In this document: positions 17,282 to 26,056 of the stretch, one piece after another | Numbering within the stretch: the stretch's first letter is position 1 | How the letters are laid out: each line of letters starts with the position of its first letter | Assembly (NCBI RefSeq): GCF_001905655.1 | Contig: NZ_JMHT01000023.1 | Coordinates: 1-64,000 of the forward strand | Length of the DNA: 64,000 bases | DNA from: Mycobacterium sp. ST-F2 | Lineage (GTDB): Bacteria; Actinomycetota; Actinomycetes; Mycobacteriales; Mycobacteriaceae | Direction of reading: 5' to 3' | Program-made: the position numbers and the translations under genes | Notes under the pieces: generated by a model | What the model was told of the DNA's origin: nothing | Databases searched by the model: none | What the model saw: only the letters and a program-made list of their open reading frames with translations

Positions 17282-18277
17282 CTACCTCGCGCCTTCTCTG
17301 CTCCTCGCGTGCGCGAAAGTTCTGCGGTACTGATCTGGTGAAACCCCAACGCGCCGAACAAAACTGCGACGCAGCGTCTCGGCGCTGCCGAAGCCGCACC
17401 GCGCGGCGATGGCGGTGACGGTGTCGTCGGTCTCGGTGAGCTGCCGGCGGGCCGCATCGGTGCGGACCCGCTCGACGTACGCCGCCGGCGGCTCCCCCAC
17501 CTCGGCGGTGAACGTCCGGGTGAAGTGCCGCGGGCTCATCGCCGCGGCGCGCGCCAGCTCCGGAACACTGTGCGCCCCACCGGGTTCGGCCTCGATGAGC
17601 TCCTGCACGTCGCGAATCGGTTCCCGCTTGGCGCGCGGCATCCAGACCGGCGGCGCGAACTGCGTCTGCCCGCCGGGCCGGCGCAGGTACAGCACCAGCC
17701 ACCGGGCGACGTTCTGGGCGACGTCGGTGCCGTAGTCGTCTTCGACGAGCGCCAGTGCCAGATCGATGCCCGCGGTGACGCCCGCCGCCGTCCACACCTG
17801 ATCCGAGCTGCGGACGAAGATCGGATCGGCATCGACTGCGATGCAGGGGAATTCACTGGCCAGTTTCTCTGCCGAGGCCCAGTGCGTGGTGGCCGAGCAG
17901 CCGTCGAGCAGGCCGGCCTCCGCGGCGAGGAACGCGCCGTTGCAGACGCTGACGATGCGGCGCGCGTGCGGTGCGGCGGTGCGGATCCAGTCGATGACGG
18001 CGGGGTCGGCCCGGGCTTCGTCGATGCCCATGCCGCCGGGCAGCACGATGGTGTCGATGGGTTCGTTCGGGTCGGGCGGCGGCTTGGTGACGAACTCGAG
18101 CCCGGTCAACGTGGTGACGGGGCCGCCGTCGGCCGCGGCCAGGACCGGCGCGTAGCCCTCATCCGTGCGTCCCATCGCGGCCAGCTGCAGCGTGGCGCCC
18201 GTGAACACCTCGAACGGGCCGACGACGTCGAGGGCCTGCACCCCGCGAAAGCCGAGCAGCACCACAGATCGCGTCAC
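17282..18277 (-). CDS. GlxA-family transcriptional regulator (DJ-1/PfpI domain plus AraC HTH)
   Basis: This is a 331-residue regulator. Residues about 3-190 form a DJ-1/PfpI-like domain (VLLGFRGVQALDVVGPFEV, Cys in SVCNGA, GIDLALAL), probably a ligand sensor. Residues about 220-325 are an AraC double helix-turn-helix (SVPELARAAAMSPRHFTRTF, then VTAIAARCGFGSAETLRRSF). The start is GTG at 18277. It precedes the isonitrile-hydratase-like gene by 9 bp, so the pair is probably an operon under autoregulation. A hairpin at 18300-18323 separates it from the upstream HMA gene. The ligand is unknown. Confidence 0.85.
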   Translation of the reverse strand: MTRSVVLLGFRGVQALDVVGPFEVFTGATLQLAAMGRTDEGYAPVLAAADGGPVTTLTGLEFVTKPPPDPNEPIDTIVLPGGMGIDEARADPAVIDWIRTAAPHARRIVSVCNGAFLAAEAGLLDGCSATTHWASAEKLASEFPCIAVDADPIFVRSSDQVWTAAGVTAGIDLALALVEDDYGTDVAQNVARWLVLYLRRPGGQTQFAPPVWMPRAKREPIRDVQELIEAEPGGAHSVPELARAAAMSPRHFTRTFTAEVGEPPAAYVERVRTDAARRQLTETDDTVTAIAARCGFGSAETLRRSFVRRVGVSPDQYRRTFAHARSREGAR

Positions 18278-18299
18278 GCCTCTATCGTGCGACGCCCAG

Positions 18300-18323
18300 C
18301 CCCATGGCGTCTACGCCATGGGG
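18300..18323 (-). terminator. Hairpin between the HMA gene and glxA-like gene
   Basis: Arms CCCCATGGCGT (18300-18310) and its complement (18313-18323) close a 2-nt gap, 25 nt past the stop of the HMA gene. It probably ends the isonitrile-lipopeptide operon, though read-through into the GlxA pair remains possible. Confidence 0.5.
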
Positions 18324-18348
18324 CCCACAAATTAGGACAAACCTGTCG

Positions 18349-18675
18349 CTACCCGCGGCCGAGCAGGCCGCCGACGAGCCGCTGCAACGGGCCGCGCGCC
18401 GAGTCCTCCACCACGGGCGCCTCGGCGCGCGGTGCGGCGCCATAGCCCGCTGCCACGACGGCGTCGCACAGTTCAGCCGGGCCGACATCACCGGCGGTCT
18501 CGATGGTGGCGGTCTTGGTGGCGAAACTGGCCGACGCGTGCACGCCGTCGATCTTGTTGAGTGCCTTCTGCACGCGGCGGGCACACATGACGCACGACAT
18601 TCCGGTGATGTCGAGATAGATGGCACCGACTTCCGGTGCCTCGTGCCGGGGTTCAGTCACATCGGTCAATGTCAT
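18349..18675 (-). CDS. HMA-domain metal-binding protein, last gene of the isonitrile operon
   Basis: This is a 108-residue cytoplasmic protein. Residues about 18-85 are a heavy-metal-associated domain with GMSCVMC (Cys28, Cys31), followed by a short basic tail (RLVGGLLGRG). Its sequence resembles the N-terminal domain of mycobacterial copper ATPases (CtpA/CtpB type) without the ATPase, so it is either a free metallochaperone or a truncated pump. The ATG at 18675 overlaps the NRPS stop by four bases (ATGA), so it is translated with the synthetase. That coupling suggests it handles the metal brought in by the lipopeptide. The metal (copper or zinc) is not known. Confidence 0.82.
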   Translation of the reverse strand: MTLTDVTEPRHEAPEVGAIYLDITGMSCVMCARRVQKALNKIDGVHASASFATKTATIETAGDVGPAELCDAVVAAGYGAAPRAEAPVVEDSARGPLQRLVGGLLGRG

Positions 18676-21600
18676 TTCCTCACAATCTGCTCAGCGCCGA
18701 AGACACTGCGAAGTGGCTCAGGCGCACTGGTGCATTCCGCGACAGCCGCGAAATCGACCTCGACACTGGGATATTCGGCCAGATAGTCGGCATACGTGCG
18801 GCCCCGCAATCTGGCACCCAACCCGACCCACGCATCGAGTACCGCCCACCGCTGCGGATTTCGGGTAGCCCACACGCTGCGGTCCAGCCGGTCCTTCCAC
18901 TCCGCGAGGGCGATGGCCTCGAATCCGAGGCTGCCGAGAAACGCTGTGTAGGAGACTTTCTCGCCGCGTAGTACCGCCATGCCGCGGCCCAGCTCGACCG
19001 CCGGTGACAGCTGCGGAAGCAGACCGAGAATGCTGTGGGCGGCGGCCACGCCGGTGGTGACCTCTTCGGTCACCGGCACCACGGGACATACGCCCAGCGC
19101 GGTGCACGCATCGACCATCGCGACCAGGATGTCCGACGACTGCGCGAGCCGGCGGGCGTCGCCCAGCACCCGGGGCAGCCGCACCACCGAGAAGTCCAGG
19201 TCGCCCGCGGCGCGGGACACCACGATCTCCGCCAACGACTTCGAGGCGGCATAGGGGTATGGCGCGTGGCGGGGATCGGTGACGCGGGGCGCTGTCACGT
19301 CGGCGTTCACCACGAAGGTCGACAGCTGCACCAAACCGGCGCCGCGCCGCGCACACGCATCGGCGATCGACGCCACCGCCGACACGTTGGCCGCCCGCAG
19401 CCGGCGGTAGGGCACCAATACATTCGTGTTGCCGATGCAGTTCACGACGGTGCGGGCGCCGACGCCCTCGAGGAGGGCACCCAGCTCTGCGGCGGATGGG
19501 TCGGCAGGTATCCGCACGACGTCGACGCCGTCGACCGATTGCAGACCGGACCACGGATCGCGTTCGGGCAGTGGTGATCTCGCAGCGAACACGACGCGTG
19601 GGCAGTCGAGTCCGGCATGTGTGCGGTCGAGAATCGCCTGCGCGAAGCCGGTGCCGAGAATGCCCGAGGCACCCAGGATCACGACGGTCTGTGCGCTGCC
19701 CCCGCGTGGGCGCGCGCGGGCGGCCGGCGCCGCCGACTGCCCCACCGCCGCCAGATCGTCGGCGATCTGGGCCGCGGTCTCGTCGTCCATCCAGGTGTCT
19801 ACGTCAGGCCGGCGGTCGACGACATCGGCCGCGGAGTCCGCACCGATCAGATCGAGAATGGACAGCTGCCAGTCGAGGAATCGTCGCGTCTCCGGCAGGA
19901 TCCGAATCAGGTCGAGTGAACCGATGCCCTCGTCCAACAGCGACGCGCTGGGCCCGATGGGGCGTTCCAGCATCCGGCTCCAGAGCGCGGCAAGCGCGGC
20001 GGCCCGCGGATCGTGATCAGCGCCGTCGCACGGAGCCGGAACGTCCACAGCCAGTTTCGCGCGGTCGACTTTTCCGTTGGGCTGTCGTGGGATGCCCGGG
20101 ACACCGAATACGGAAAATGCCGGTGCTCCTTGGGCTCTCGCCAGGCTGCGAACCCGGGCGCGGGCGGCCGGATCGTCGTTTCCGGTGCGGGTCAGTGCGG
20201 ATTGGAACCAGATGCCCAGGCCGTTTCCGGCCGGTTCCACTGCGACATCGGAGATCTCGGGCGCCGCCGCCAGCCGGCGCAGCAGCTCGGCGGTGTCGAA
20301 TCGCTTACCGGCGATCTTGATCACGGCGTCACGACGCCCGGCCAGCACGGGATGGCCGCCGTCTGGCGTCACGCGGTCGCCGGTGGCGAACGCCCGCTGC
20401 CGGGAGCCGTCCGGCGCCTGCACGGTGCCGAAGCTCGGGCTGTCCAGCCCGAGATAACCGGCCGACACCAGCTCCCCTGCGACGACGACCTCGCCGAACG
20501 CGACGAACACCGAGCCGGGTACCAGCGGATGCCCCAGCCGGGCCGTGGCACACGCGGGTCCATCGGCACCGATCGGCAAGTGCGTGACGACCACCGTCGT
20601 CTCGGTCGGGCCGTACGTCGAGACCAGTGAGATTCCCTGGCCCGCAGCCGAATCCAGCCATTTGTCGACAGCGGCAGGACGGACGGCCTCGCCGCCGATG
20701 ATCACCTGGCGCAGCGCCGAGCCGCCCAGCGCCGCCAACGCCGCGTCGTCCTCGCACAGCAGGTGCCAGACCGCGGTGGGCAGGTCGAGCACGGTTGCGA
20801 TGTGCGCCGCGACATCGCGGGTCAACGCGGGCACGTCACCGGCGCGCATCGCGGCGGACCGCACCACGCGCGCGCCACCCGACAGGGCGCCGAAAATCTC
20901 CTCGACGCTGATGTCCGACGTCAGCGGGGCGCACTGCAGGACGGTGTCCGCCGGCCCCCAGCCGTAGGCGTCCCGCGCCGCGGCACAGAAGATCGCCAAC
21001 GAACCGTGTGTCACCGGAACAAGTTTGGGTTTCCCCGTCGAGCCGGACGTCGGCATCACGTACGCGAGCCGGGAGCACAGCAGGTGGTCCCGGCCGGCCT
21101 GACCGATACGTTCTTCGACGAGTTGTCTTGTCGCGCCGTTCAACTCGGTACCAGGGCGGTTGAGCTCGACCGCGTGTGCGGCGGTGGCGCACTGCTCGGT
21201 GATGGCCTCGACTCGTGCAGCCACGTCACCGGGTGCCGCGCAGACGCTGTAACCGCAGCCTGCCAGGTGGCATGCGATCAGCAGCTCGACCGCGCGCTGC
21301 GAATCGTCGTCGGCGAAGACCACTACGTCGCCGGGATCGACACCGCGGCCGATGATCTCGGCGATCCACTGGTCGACGCCGGGTCCGCGGCACTGGCCGA
21401 GATCCACGTCCAGGAACCACGCGCCCGCACCGGCCGGCGGTTGCGCCGGTATCCCGGCGCCGGCTTCGAGCCGGCCGTCGGCGGCGAGCCCGGACCACTC
21501 GCCGACGGTCAACGCGATCGGCAGGTCCCAGTGCGCGTCCATCGCTCGCAGTGCCGCGACGATGCGGTCGGCGACGCCGGTTCGGCCGGCGCCTTCGGGT

Positions 21601-22793
21601 TGGTCGTGCCGGGTCCAGATGGCGACGTCGATGGTGCGCCGCGCTTCATCGTGGACGCAGGCCACCGTCATCCCTTCCACCGGACCGATATCGGTGACCA
21701 CCGGGGGTTCGGACAGGTACGGACTCAATTCGGCGGCGGACCGGCCACGCAGGTAGTTGATCGTCAGCGCGTCGACGGGCGCGCCGCGGGTGATCGCCAG
21801 ATGCATGCGGCGGTACCGCTCTTCGCGAAACCACCGGCGCCGCAACGCTTTCACATAACCCCGGTCGATCACGGTCACCACGTCCCGGACCGCGGCGAAC
21901 GGCGCGAATCGAACCGGGTGCGCGACCGAATTCACCAGGCAGGTGGCGACATCCAACTCCGGCGCGCCGAAGCGGTTGTCCACCGGGTGCACGAGGTGAG
22001 CCTCGGTGCTCTGGCGCAGACTCGCGTGCACCGCCGTCGCGGCGGCCGCGACCAGGATGTTCAGCGGAACCTGCCGGGTCTCCGCGAGCGCGACGATCTC
22101 GTCATAGGCCCGGTCAGCGACCCGAGAGGATTCCCGCAGCACGCCGCGGCCGGCGGTGCCGGGCGCCGCATCGTCCGAGCCCGGCGCGGAACTGCCGCGC
22201 CGGGCTTCGTCGGTCAGCTCACGACGCACCGCGGCGACATGGCGTTCGGTCGATTCCGCCACTTTCCCGCTCTCACTGCGGTGCGCCGCCGCGACCAGCG
22301 CCAAACCCGCTGCGGCGCCGGTCTTCTGCTCGGACCCGGCCAGATGCCGGGCGAGGTCGGCTTCGATGATCGCCGTCGCCGCACCGTCGAGCAGGATGTG
22401 GTGGCTCTGCGCGTCCATCCCGACCACCTGGCCGTCGGCATCGGTGTGCACGACATAGCGCACCAGTGGGGTACCGAGTATGCCGCCGGTCCACAGCTCC
22501 GGCAGAGTCCGGGTTGACCCGGGCTGCACGCAGACGATGTCCTCGAACCGCAGCCGGGCGACGAGCTCGGGATAGCCGTCGCCGGTCGCCGGCGGCTCCA
22601 GCACGCACAGCTGAATGGGGTTGTCGAGCAGCGTTGCTTGCAGCGCCGACAGGAATGCCGCCGGTGCCAGCGGCCGGAACCGGTAACTCTTGCCGATCAG
22701 GTACAGCGCGGGATCCGGGTCCTGCAGCACCCCGTGATAGATGTTCTGCTGCGAGATGCTCAGCGGAATCCGGCCGTCGTCAGACGCCGCCAC
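18672..22793 (-). CDS. Single-module NRPS of the isonitrile lipopeptide pathway (C-A-PCP-reductase)
   Basis: This is a 1373-residue synthetase. Condensation domain about 1-430 with HHILLDG (131-137). Adenylation domain about 455-920 with PTSGSTGKPK (581-590), YGPTET (727-732), ATGDR (803-807) and PNGKVDR (905-911). Carrier domain with Ser959 in EGIGSLD. Terminal thioester reductase from about 1035 with GASGILG (1041-1047) and YAASK (1181-1185). Homologues ScoA/MmaA and M. tuberculosis Nrp (Rv0101) acylate a diamino acid with isonitrile fatty acids and release it reductively. Nrp is, from memory, about 2500 residues with two modules, so this enzyme is half that size. The start at 22793 overlaps the ACP gene by 14 bp. 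Confidence 0.9.
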   Translation of the reverse strand: MAASDDGRIPLSISQQNIYHGVLQDPDPALYLIGKSYRFRPLAPAAFLSALQATLLDNPIQLCVLEPPATGDGYPELVARLRFEDIVCVQPGSTRTLPELWTGGILGTPLVRYVVHTDADGQVVGMDAQSHHILLDGAATAIIEADLARHLAGSEQKTGAAAGLALVAAAHRSESGKVAESTERHVAAVRRELTDEARRGSSAPGSDDAAPGTAGRGVLRESSRVADRAYDEIVALAETRQVPLNILVAAAATAVHASLRQSTEAHLVHPVDNRFGAPELDVATCLVNSVAHPVRFAPFAAVRDVVTVIDRGYVKALRRRWFREERYRRMHLAITRGAPVDALTINYLRGRSAAELSPYLSEPPVVTDIGPVEGMTVACVHDEARRTIDVAIWTRHDQPEGAGRTGVADRIVAALRAMDAHWDLPIALTVGEWSGLAADGRLEAGAGIPAQPPAGAGAWFLDVDLGQCRGPGVDQWIAEIIGRGVDPGDVVVFADDDSQRAVELLIACHLAGCGYSVCAAPGDVAARVEAITEQCATAAHAVELNRPGTELNGATRQLVEERIGQAGRDHLLCSRLAYVMPTSGSTGKPKLVPVTHGSLAIFCAAARDAYGWGPADTVLQCAPLTSDISVEEIFGALSGGARVVRSAAMRAGDVPALTRDVAAHIATVLDLPTAVWHLLCEDDAALAALGGSALRQVIIGGEAVRPAAVDKWLDSAAGQGISLVSTYGPTETTVVVTHLPIGADGPACATARLGHPLVPGSVFVAFGEVVVAGELVSAGYLGLDSPSFGTVQAPDGSRQRAFATGDRVTPDGGHPVLAGRRDAVIKIAGKRFDTAELLRRLAAAPEISDVAVEPAGNGLGIWFQSALTRTGNDDPAARARVRSLARAQGAPAFSVFGVPGIPRQPNGKVDRAKLAVDVPAPCDGADHDPRAAALAALWSRMLERPIGPSASLLDEGIGSLDLIRILPETRRFLDWQLSILDLIGADSAADVVDRRPDVDTWMDDETAAQIADDLAAVGQSAAPAARARPRGGSAQTVVILGASGILGTGFAQAILDRTHAGLDCPRVVFAARSPLPERDPWSGLQSVDGVDVVRIPADPSAAELGALLEGVGARTVVNCIGNTNVLVPYRRLRAANVSAVASIADACARRGAGLVQLSTFVVNADVTAPRVTDPRHAPYPYAASKSLAEIVVSRAAGDLDFSVVRLPRVLGDARRLAQSSDILVAMVDACTALGVCPVVPVTEEVTTGVAAAHSILGLLPQLSPAVELGRGMAVLRGEKVSYTAFLGSLGFEAIALAEWKDRLDRSVWATRNPQRWAVLDAWVGLGARLRGRTYADYLAEYPSVEVDFAAVAECTSAPEPLRSVFGAEQIVRK

Positions 22794-23025
22794 GGACGCC
22801 CTCCAGCTCCCGGGCCCAGCCGGCGATCGTCAAATCCTGTGCCAGGCGCTTCAGCAGGTCCGATTCCCGGTCCACGCCGAGGCGTTTCATCAGCAGGACG
22901 AACCGCACCGAGTCCAACCCGAGTTCGCGCAGATCGGTGGCGTCGCCGTCGAACAGATCGGATTCATCGATGTAGAGCACGTCGGCGACGGCGGCCAGGA
23001 CGCGTTCGCGGAGCCCGTCAGCCAT
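22780..23025 (-). CDS. Acyl carrier protein of the isonitrile lipopeptide pathway
   Basis: This 81-residue carrier protein (counterpart of Rv0100/MmaB) has the phosphopantetheine serine Ser39 in LGLDSVRF. It carries the beta-amino acyl chain while the ligase loads it, the FcoT-like enzyme adds glycine and the iron oxidase forms the isonitrile. It overlaps the ligase stop by 8 bp and the NRPS start by 14 bp, so the three are tightly coupled. Length and helical pattern match the family. Confidence 0.93.
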   Translation of the reverse strand: MADGLRERVLAAVADVLYIDESDLFDGDATDLRELGLDSVRFVLLMKRLGVDRESDLLKRLAQDLTIAGWARELEGVRGGV

Positions 23026-24514
23026 GAACCGCCGCTGCCAGTGCGGCGCGAATGACCTTGCCGGACTGCGTCCTCGGTATCTCGGTCACCAGCGTGATGG
23101 TCGACGGCCTGGCCATCGACTCCGATTCCGCCCGATAGCGCGCCGCGATGGCCTGCTTGAGCTTGCGGGCCTGGCCTTCGTCGAGTTCCCCGGACGGGAT
23201 CACCGCCAGGCCGATCAGCGCGCCGAACTCGGCATCGGGGATTTCGAAGCAGGCCGCCGCGCCGACACCGGGGACGCTCTCGGCGATGCGGTCCACCTCG
23301 TCGGGTGCGACATTGACGCCGCCGGAGATGATCATCTCCGCGGACCGGCCCTTGATGTAGAAGTACCCGTCGGCACCGCGCTCGAAGATGTCGCCGGTGT
23401 TCACCCAGCCGTCGACCAGGACTTCAGCGGTGCGCTCGGGATTGTTCCAGTACCCCAACATGTTTGCCGGTGACTTGATCCACAACGTGCCCGAGTCAGC
23501 GCTGTCTCCACCGGTCAGCCGGACCTCGACCCCGGGGTAGGGCCGCCCTACGGCGCCGGCCTCGATCCGGGTGATCGATCCGTCTGACGTCGGCAGACAC
23601 AATGCGGTACAACCTGTTTCGCTCAGGCCGAAGACCTGAGCCGCATGAACGCCGGCCGCTTCGACGAAGTGCACGTCGGCCGCGATGGCACGCGAGCCTC
23701 CGTAGCCGATCATCCGCAGCGGCGGCAGCGCGACACCCGCCTTGACCTCCGACACCAGTCGCGTCAGCAGCGTGGGCACCAGACAGGTCGAGGCGATCTG
23801 GTTCGCGGTGAGAACCTCCGCCAGCGACGTGGAATTCTCACCGCCGGTCACACATTCACTGCCATGCATCAGGCAGTTCAGGATCCACCACAGGCCGCCG
23901 ATGTGGCTGGCCGGCAGCGGCGAGTACGTGGCTTCTCCCACCACCCAGCTGATCCAGGTGAGGTTCTCGCGCGCCAGGATGTCGGCCACGGCGAAGAACG
24001 TGCGATTGGCCAGCAGTACGGCTTTCGGCTCACCGGTGGTGCCGCTGGTGAAGATCATCGCCAGCGGATCGTCGGCGCCCAGTTCCGCCGGCGCGACGAC
24101 GGGCGCGTCGTCTCTGTGCTCCGCGACGTCGACGAGGATCACCGGGATCGCGCCGAGAGCACTCGGCAGTGCCGTCGGGTCCGCGCCCGGGGTCAGGAGA
24201 ACCGCACTGGGGCTGGTGATCTCGCCGAAGCGCGCGACCGTCGCGGTCGGGACACCACGATCCACCAGCACCGCGATGGCACCGAGGTGCGCACATGCCA
24301 ACACCGCGACATAGGTCTCGGGACCGTTGTCGGACATCACGAATACCCGGCCACCGCGAGCGACCCCGTGCTTGTGCAACTCGCCGGCCAGCCGATGCAC
24401 CACCGCGGGGAGCCGGCCGTACGTGACGGCGCTGGTTCCGTCACAGCGCCGCAACGCGATTGCCTGCGGGTGCTGCTGCGCCTGCGCCAGCAGCCGCCCC
24501 AATACGGTGCTCAC
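23018..24514 (-). CDS. fadD10: Acyl-ACP ligase, FadD10-like
   Basis: This 498-residue adenylate-forming enzyme resembles M. tuberculosis FadD10 (Rv0099)/MmaC, which activates a short or medium fatty acid and loads it onto the partner ACP rather than CoA. It shows AMIFTSGTTGEPKAVLL (ATP loop), YGGSRAIAAD, GLSETGCTALCLP, GWVNTGD and the C-terminal lysine region RTQSGKV. GTG at 24514 overlaps the preceding stop by four bases. A longer frame upstream lies in the FcoT gene and was rejected. Slightly shorter than FadD10 because a loop after YPGVEVRL is reduced. Confidence 0.92.
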   Translation of the reverse strand: MSTVLGRLLAQAQQHPQAIALRRCDGTSAVTYGRLPAVVHRLAGELHKHGVARGGRVFVMSDNGPETYVAVLACAHLGAIAVLVDRGVPTATVARFGEITSPSAVLLTPGADPTALPSALGAIPVILVDVAEHRDDAPVVAPAELGADDPLAMIFTSGTTGEPKAVLLANRTFFAVADILARENLTWISWVVGEATYSPLPASHIGGLWWILNCLMHGSECVTGGENSTSLAEVLTANQIASTCLVPTLLTRLVSEVKAGVALPPLRMIGYGGSRAIAADVHFVEAAGVHAAQVFGLSETGCTALCLPTSDGSITRIEAGAVGRPYPGVEVRLTGGDSADSGTLWIKSPANMLGYWNNPERTAEVLVDGWVNTGDIFERGADGYFYIKGRSAEMIISGGVNVAPDEVDRIAESVPGVGAAACFEIPDAEFGALIGLAVIPSGELDEGQARKLKQAIAARYRAESESMARPSTITLVTEIPRTQSGKVIRAALAAAVHG

Positions 24515-25056
24515 GGGATGTTGAGGATCGCGAGTTCGAACTCGCCGGACGCAGATCCGCCGTCGTCGTCGTGGAACTCGATGGCGCACGGCACTTTCAG
24601 GTACCGCCAGCTCCGCTCGACGACTTCGATGCCTTCGCAGGTCAGTCGGGCGGAGAACTTGCGCGCATCGATCTGCCGCTTGTAGCGCGACGCGGTGGAC
24701 CGGATCAGCATGCTGGCCAACTGGTTCTCGAAATAGTCATCGAGCGTCCAGCCCCGGAACCCGTCGATCTCGCCGTGGCGGACCGCCGGCGCGAACGCCG
24801 AGTAGGCGAGCTGGTTGAAGCACAGCACCAGTTCGACGGCGTTGAAATGCCCGGTGCTGCGGATGTACACCGACTCGGGAATGCTGAAGTTTCCCGTCGC
24901 GAACATCGAATCACCGCTGGCCCGGTATGTCGCGTCCGTGAGATAGCGGCAGCCTTTGTAGGAGTAGGGTTCCAGCACGCGGGCCAGGAGTTCTTCCGGA
25001 ATCTGCTCGGTGTCAAACAATTCGGTGACGGGTGCGGTGAGTTCGGTGGCGCTCAT
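24511..25056 (-). CDS. fcoT: FcoT-like hot-dog protein (Rv0098/MmaD family)
   Basis: This 181-residue protein is related to M. tuberculosis FcoT (Rv0098). Conserved blocks are EELLARVLEPYSYKGCRYL, RSTGHFNAVELVLCFNQLAY and ERSWRYLKVPCAIEF. FcoT was described as a long-chain acyl-CoA thioesterase. In the related ScoD/MmaD systems the protein adds glycine to an alpha,beta-unsaturated acyl-ACP to make the precursor for isonitrile formation, which is the likely role here. The ATG at 25056 overlaps the dioxygenase stop by four bases, and the GTG start of the ligase overlaps its own stop in the same way. Confidence 0.92.
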   Translation of the reverse strand: MSATELTAPVTELFDTEQIPEELLARVLEPYSYKGCRYLTDATYRASGDSMFATGNFSIPESVYIRSTGHFNAVELVLCFNQLAYSAFAPAVRHGEIDGFRGWTLDDYFENQLASMLIRSTASRYKRQIDARKFSARLTCEGIEVVERSWRYLKVPCAIEFHDDDGGSASGEFELAILNIP

Positions 25057-25922
25057 GCCGCGAACCCCGGCGTCGCCAGGCCGTCGAGCATGGTCAGCCG
25101 ATACGTCGTCAGGGTCCCCGTCGCAGTGCCGTGTTTGGCCCGGTGAATCAGCGCCCGGTTGTCCCACAGGATGATGTCGCCGACCTCGTAGTGCTGCGTA
25201 TGGATGAACGGCGATGCGAAGTCGGCGTCGAGCTGGCCGGTGGCAGTGAGGAGTTCATGCAGGACCGCGGGGTCCAGGACCTCGCCGTCGCCGTCTTCGA
25301 TCTTGCTGGTGCCGGTGGAGCAGATGTACAGGATCTCCTGGCCGGTGTGTGGGTGCCGGATCACCGTGGGCCACTTGATCGGTGGCGTGGCGCGGTTGAT
25401 CTCGTCCCACACCTCGCCGATCGGCTTGTACACATCGCTGGGCCGAATCTTGATGTGGCGCCGCGGATCATGCGTGCTGAAGGTGCCTCGCACCGGCTCC
25501 TGCTGCGCCGGCTGCAGGGATTCCCAGACCTTGTTGAGGTCGATGAAGTACGTGCCGCGGTCGGCGCCCGGGACCGTCAGCGGCATCACCATGGAGAACG
25601 CGAACGGCTCGGGCATGAACATGTAGTCGATGTGCCAGAACGCACCCGTGCGCGGCACGCCCTGCCCTTCCTCAGTGGATGAGACGAAGATCTCCGGGTG
25701 CTCGTTGTGGTGGTACACGGGCTCGTAGTACGTGACGATCTCACCGAGGATGCGGCCGAGCTCGATGAACTGCGCGGGCGACGGCTTGACTCCCTTGAGG
25801 ACGACAAGCTTGTTCTCGTAGACGATTTCGCGGAGCTCGTCGGTCGAGATGTTGCCCAGATTGTTCGGATCGATTCCGACGACCTGCGCTCCGAGCCCTC
25901 GTCCCTGCACATTGAGCGTCAT
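25053..25922 (-). CDS. Fe(II)/alpha-ketoglutarate-dependent isonitrile-forming oxidase (Rv0097/ScoE/MmaE family)
   Basis: This is a 289-residue TauD-family oxidase. The iron facial triad is visible as His97-X-Asp99 in FWHID and His260 in LIH, with Arg275 placed to bind alpha-ketoglutarate. Homologues ScoE/MmaE convert an N-carboxymethyl-beta-amino acid to the isonitrile by oxidative decarboxylation. The ATG at 25922 has GGGGAGG about 9 nt before it and matches the remembered N-terminus MTLKV of Rv0097. A longer frame to 25982 was rejected. It is the first of six genes joined by overlaps. The 134 bp upstream, after PPE1, is AT-richer and could hold a promoter. Confidence 0.93.
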   Translation of the reverse strand: MTLNVQGRGLGAQVVGIDPNNLGNISTDELREIVYENKLVVLKGVKPSPAQFIELGRILGEIVTYYEPVYHHNEHPEIFVSSTEEGQGVPRTGAFWHIDYMFMPEPFAFSMVMPLTVPGADRGTYFIDLNKVWESLQPAQQEPVRGTFSTHDPRRHIKIRPSDVYKPIGEVWDEINRATPPIKWPTVIRHPHTGQEILYICSTGTSKIEDGDGEVLDPAVLHELLTATGQLDADFASPFIHTQHYEVGDIILWDNRALIHRAKHGTATGTLTTYRLTMLDGLATPGFAA

Positions 25923-26056
25923 CGACGCGCCTCCCCAAGTTTGCTGCACCACGCCGGTGTGCATCGAAATTCGTTGCCCCACAACGCAGAAAGTCGTTCA
26001 GTTGTTGTCTTCAATTGATGTAGTCGTCGGGACCTCGAGAAAAGTTCCGCGCCCCT

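Noticed and set aside
20763..22517. 584-codon plus-strand frame inside the NRPS
   Set aside because: Low-complexity Arg/Asp/Gly composition, no family motifs, and lies fully opposite the condensation and adenylation domains.
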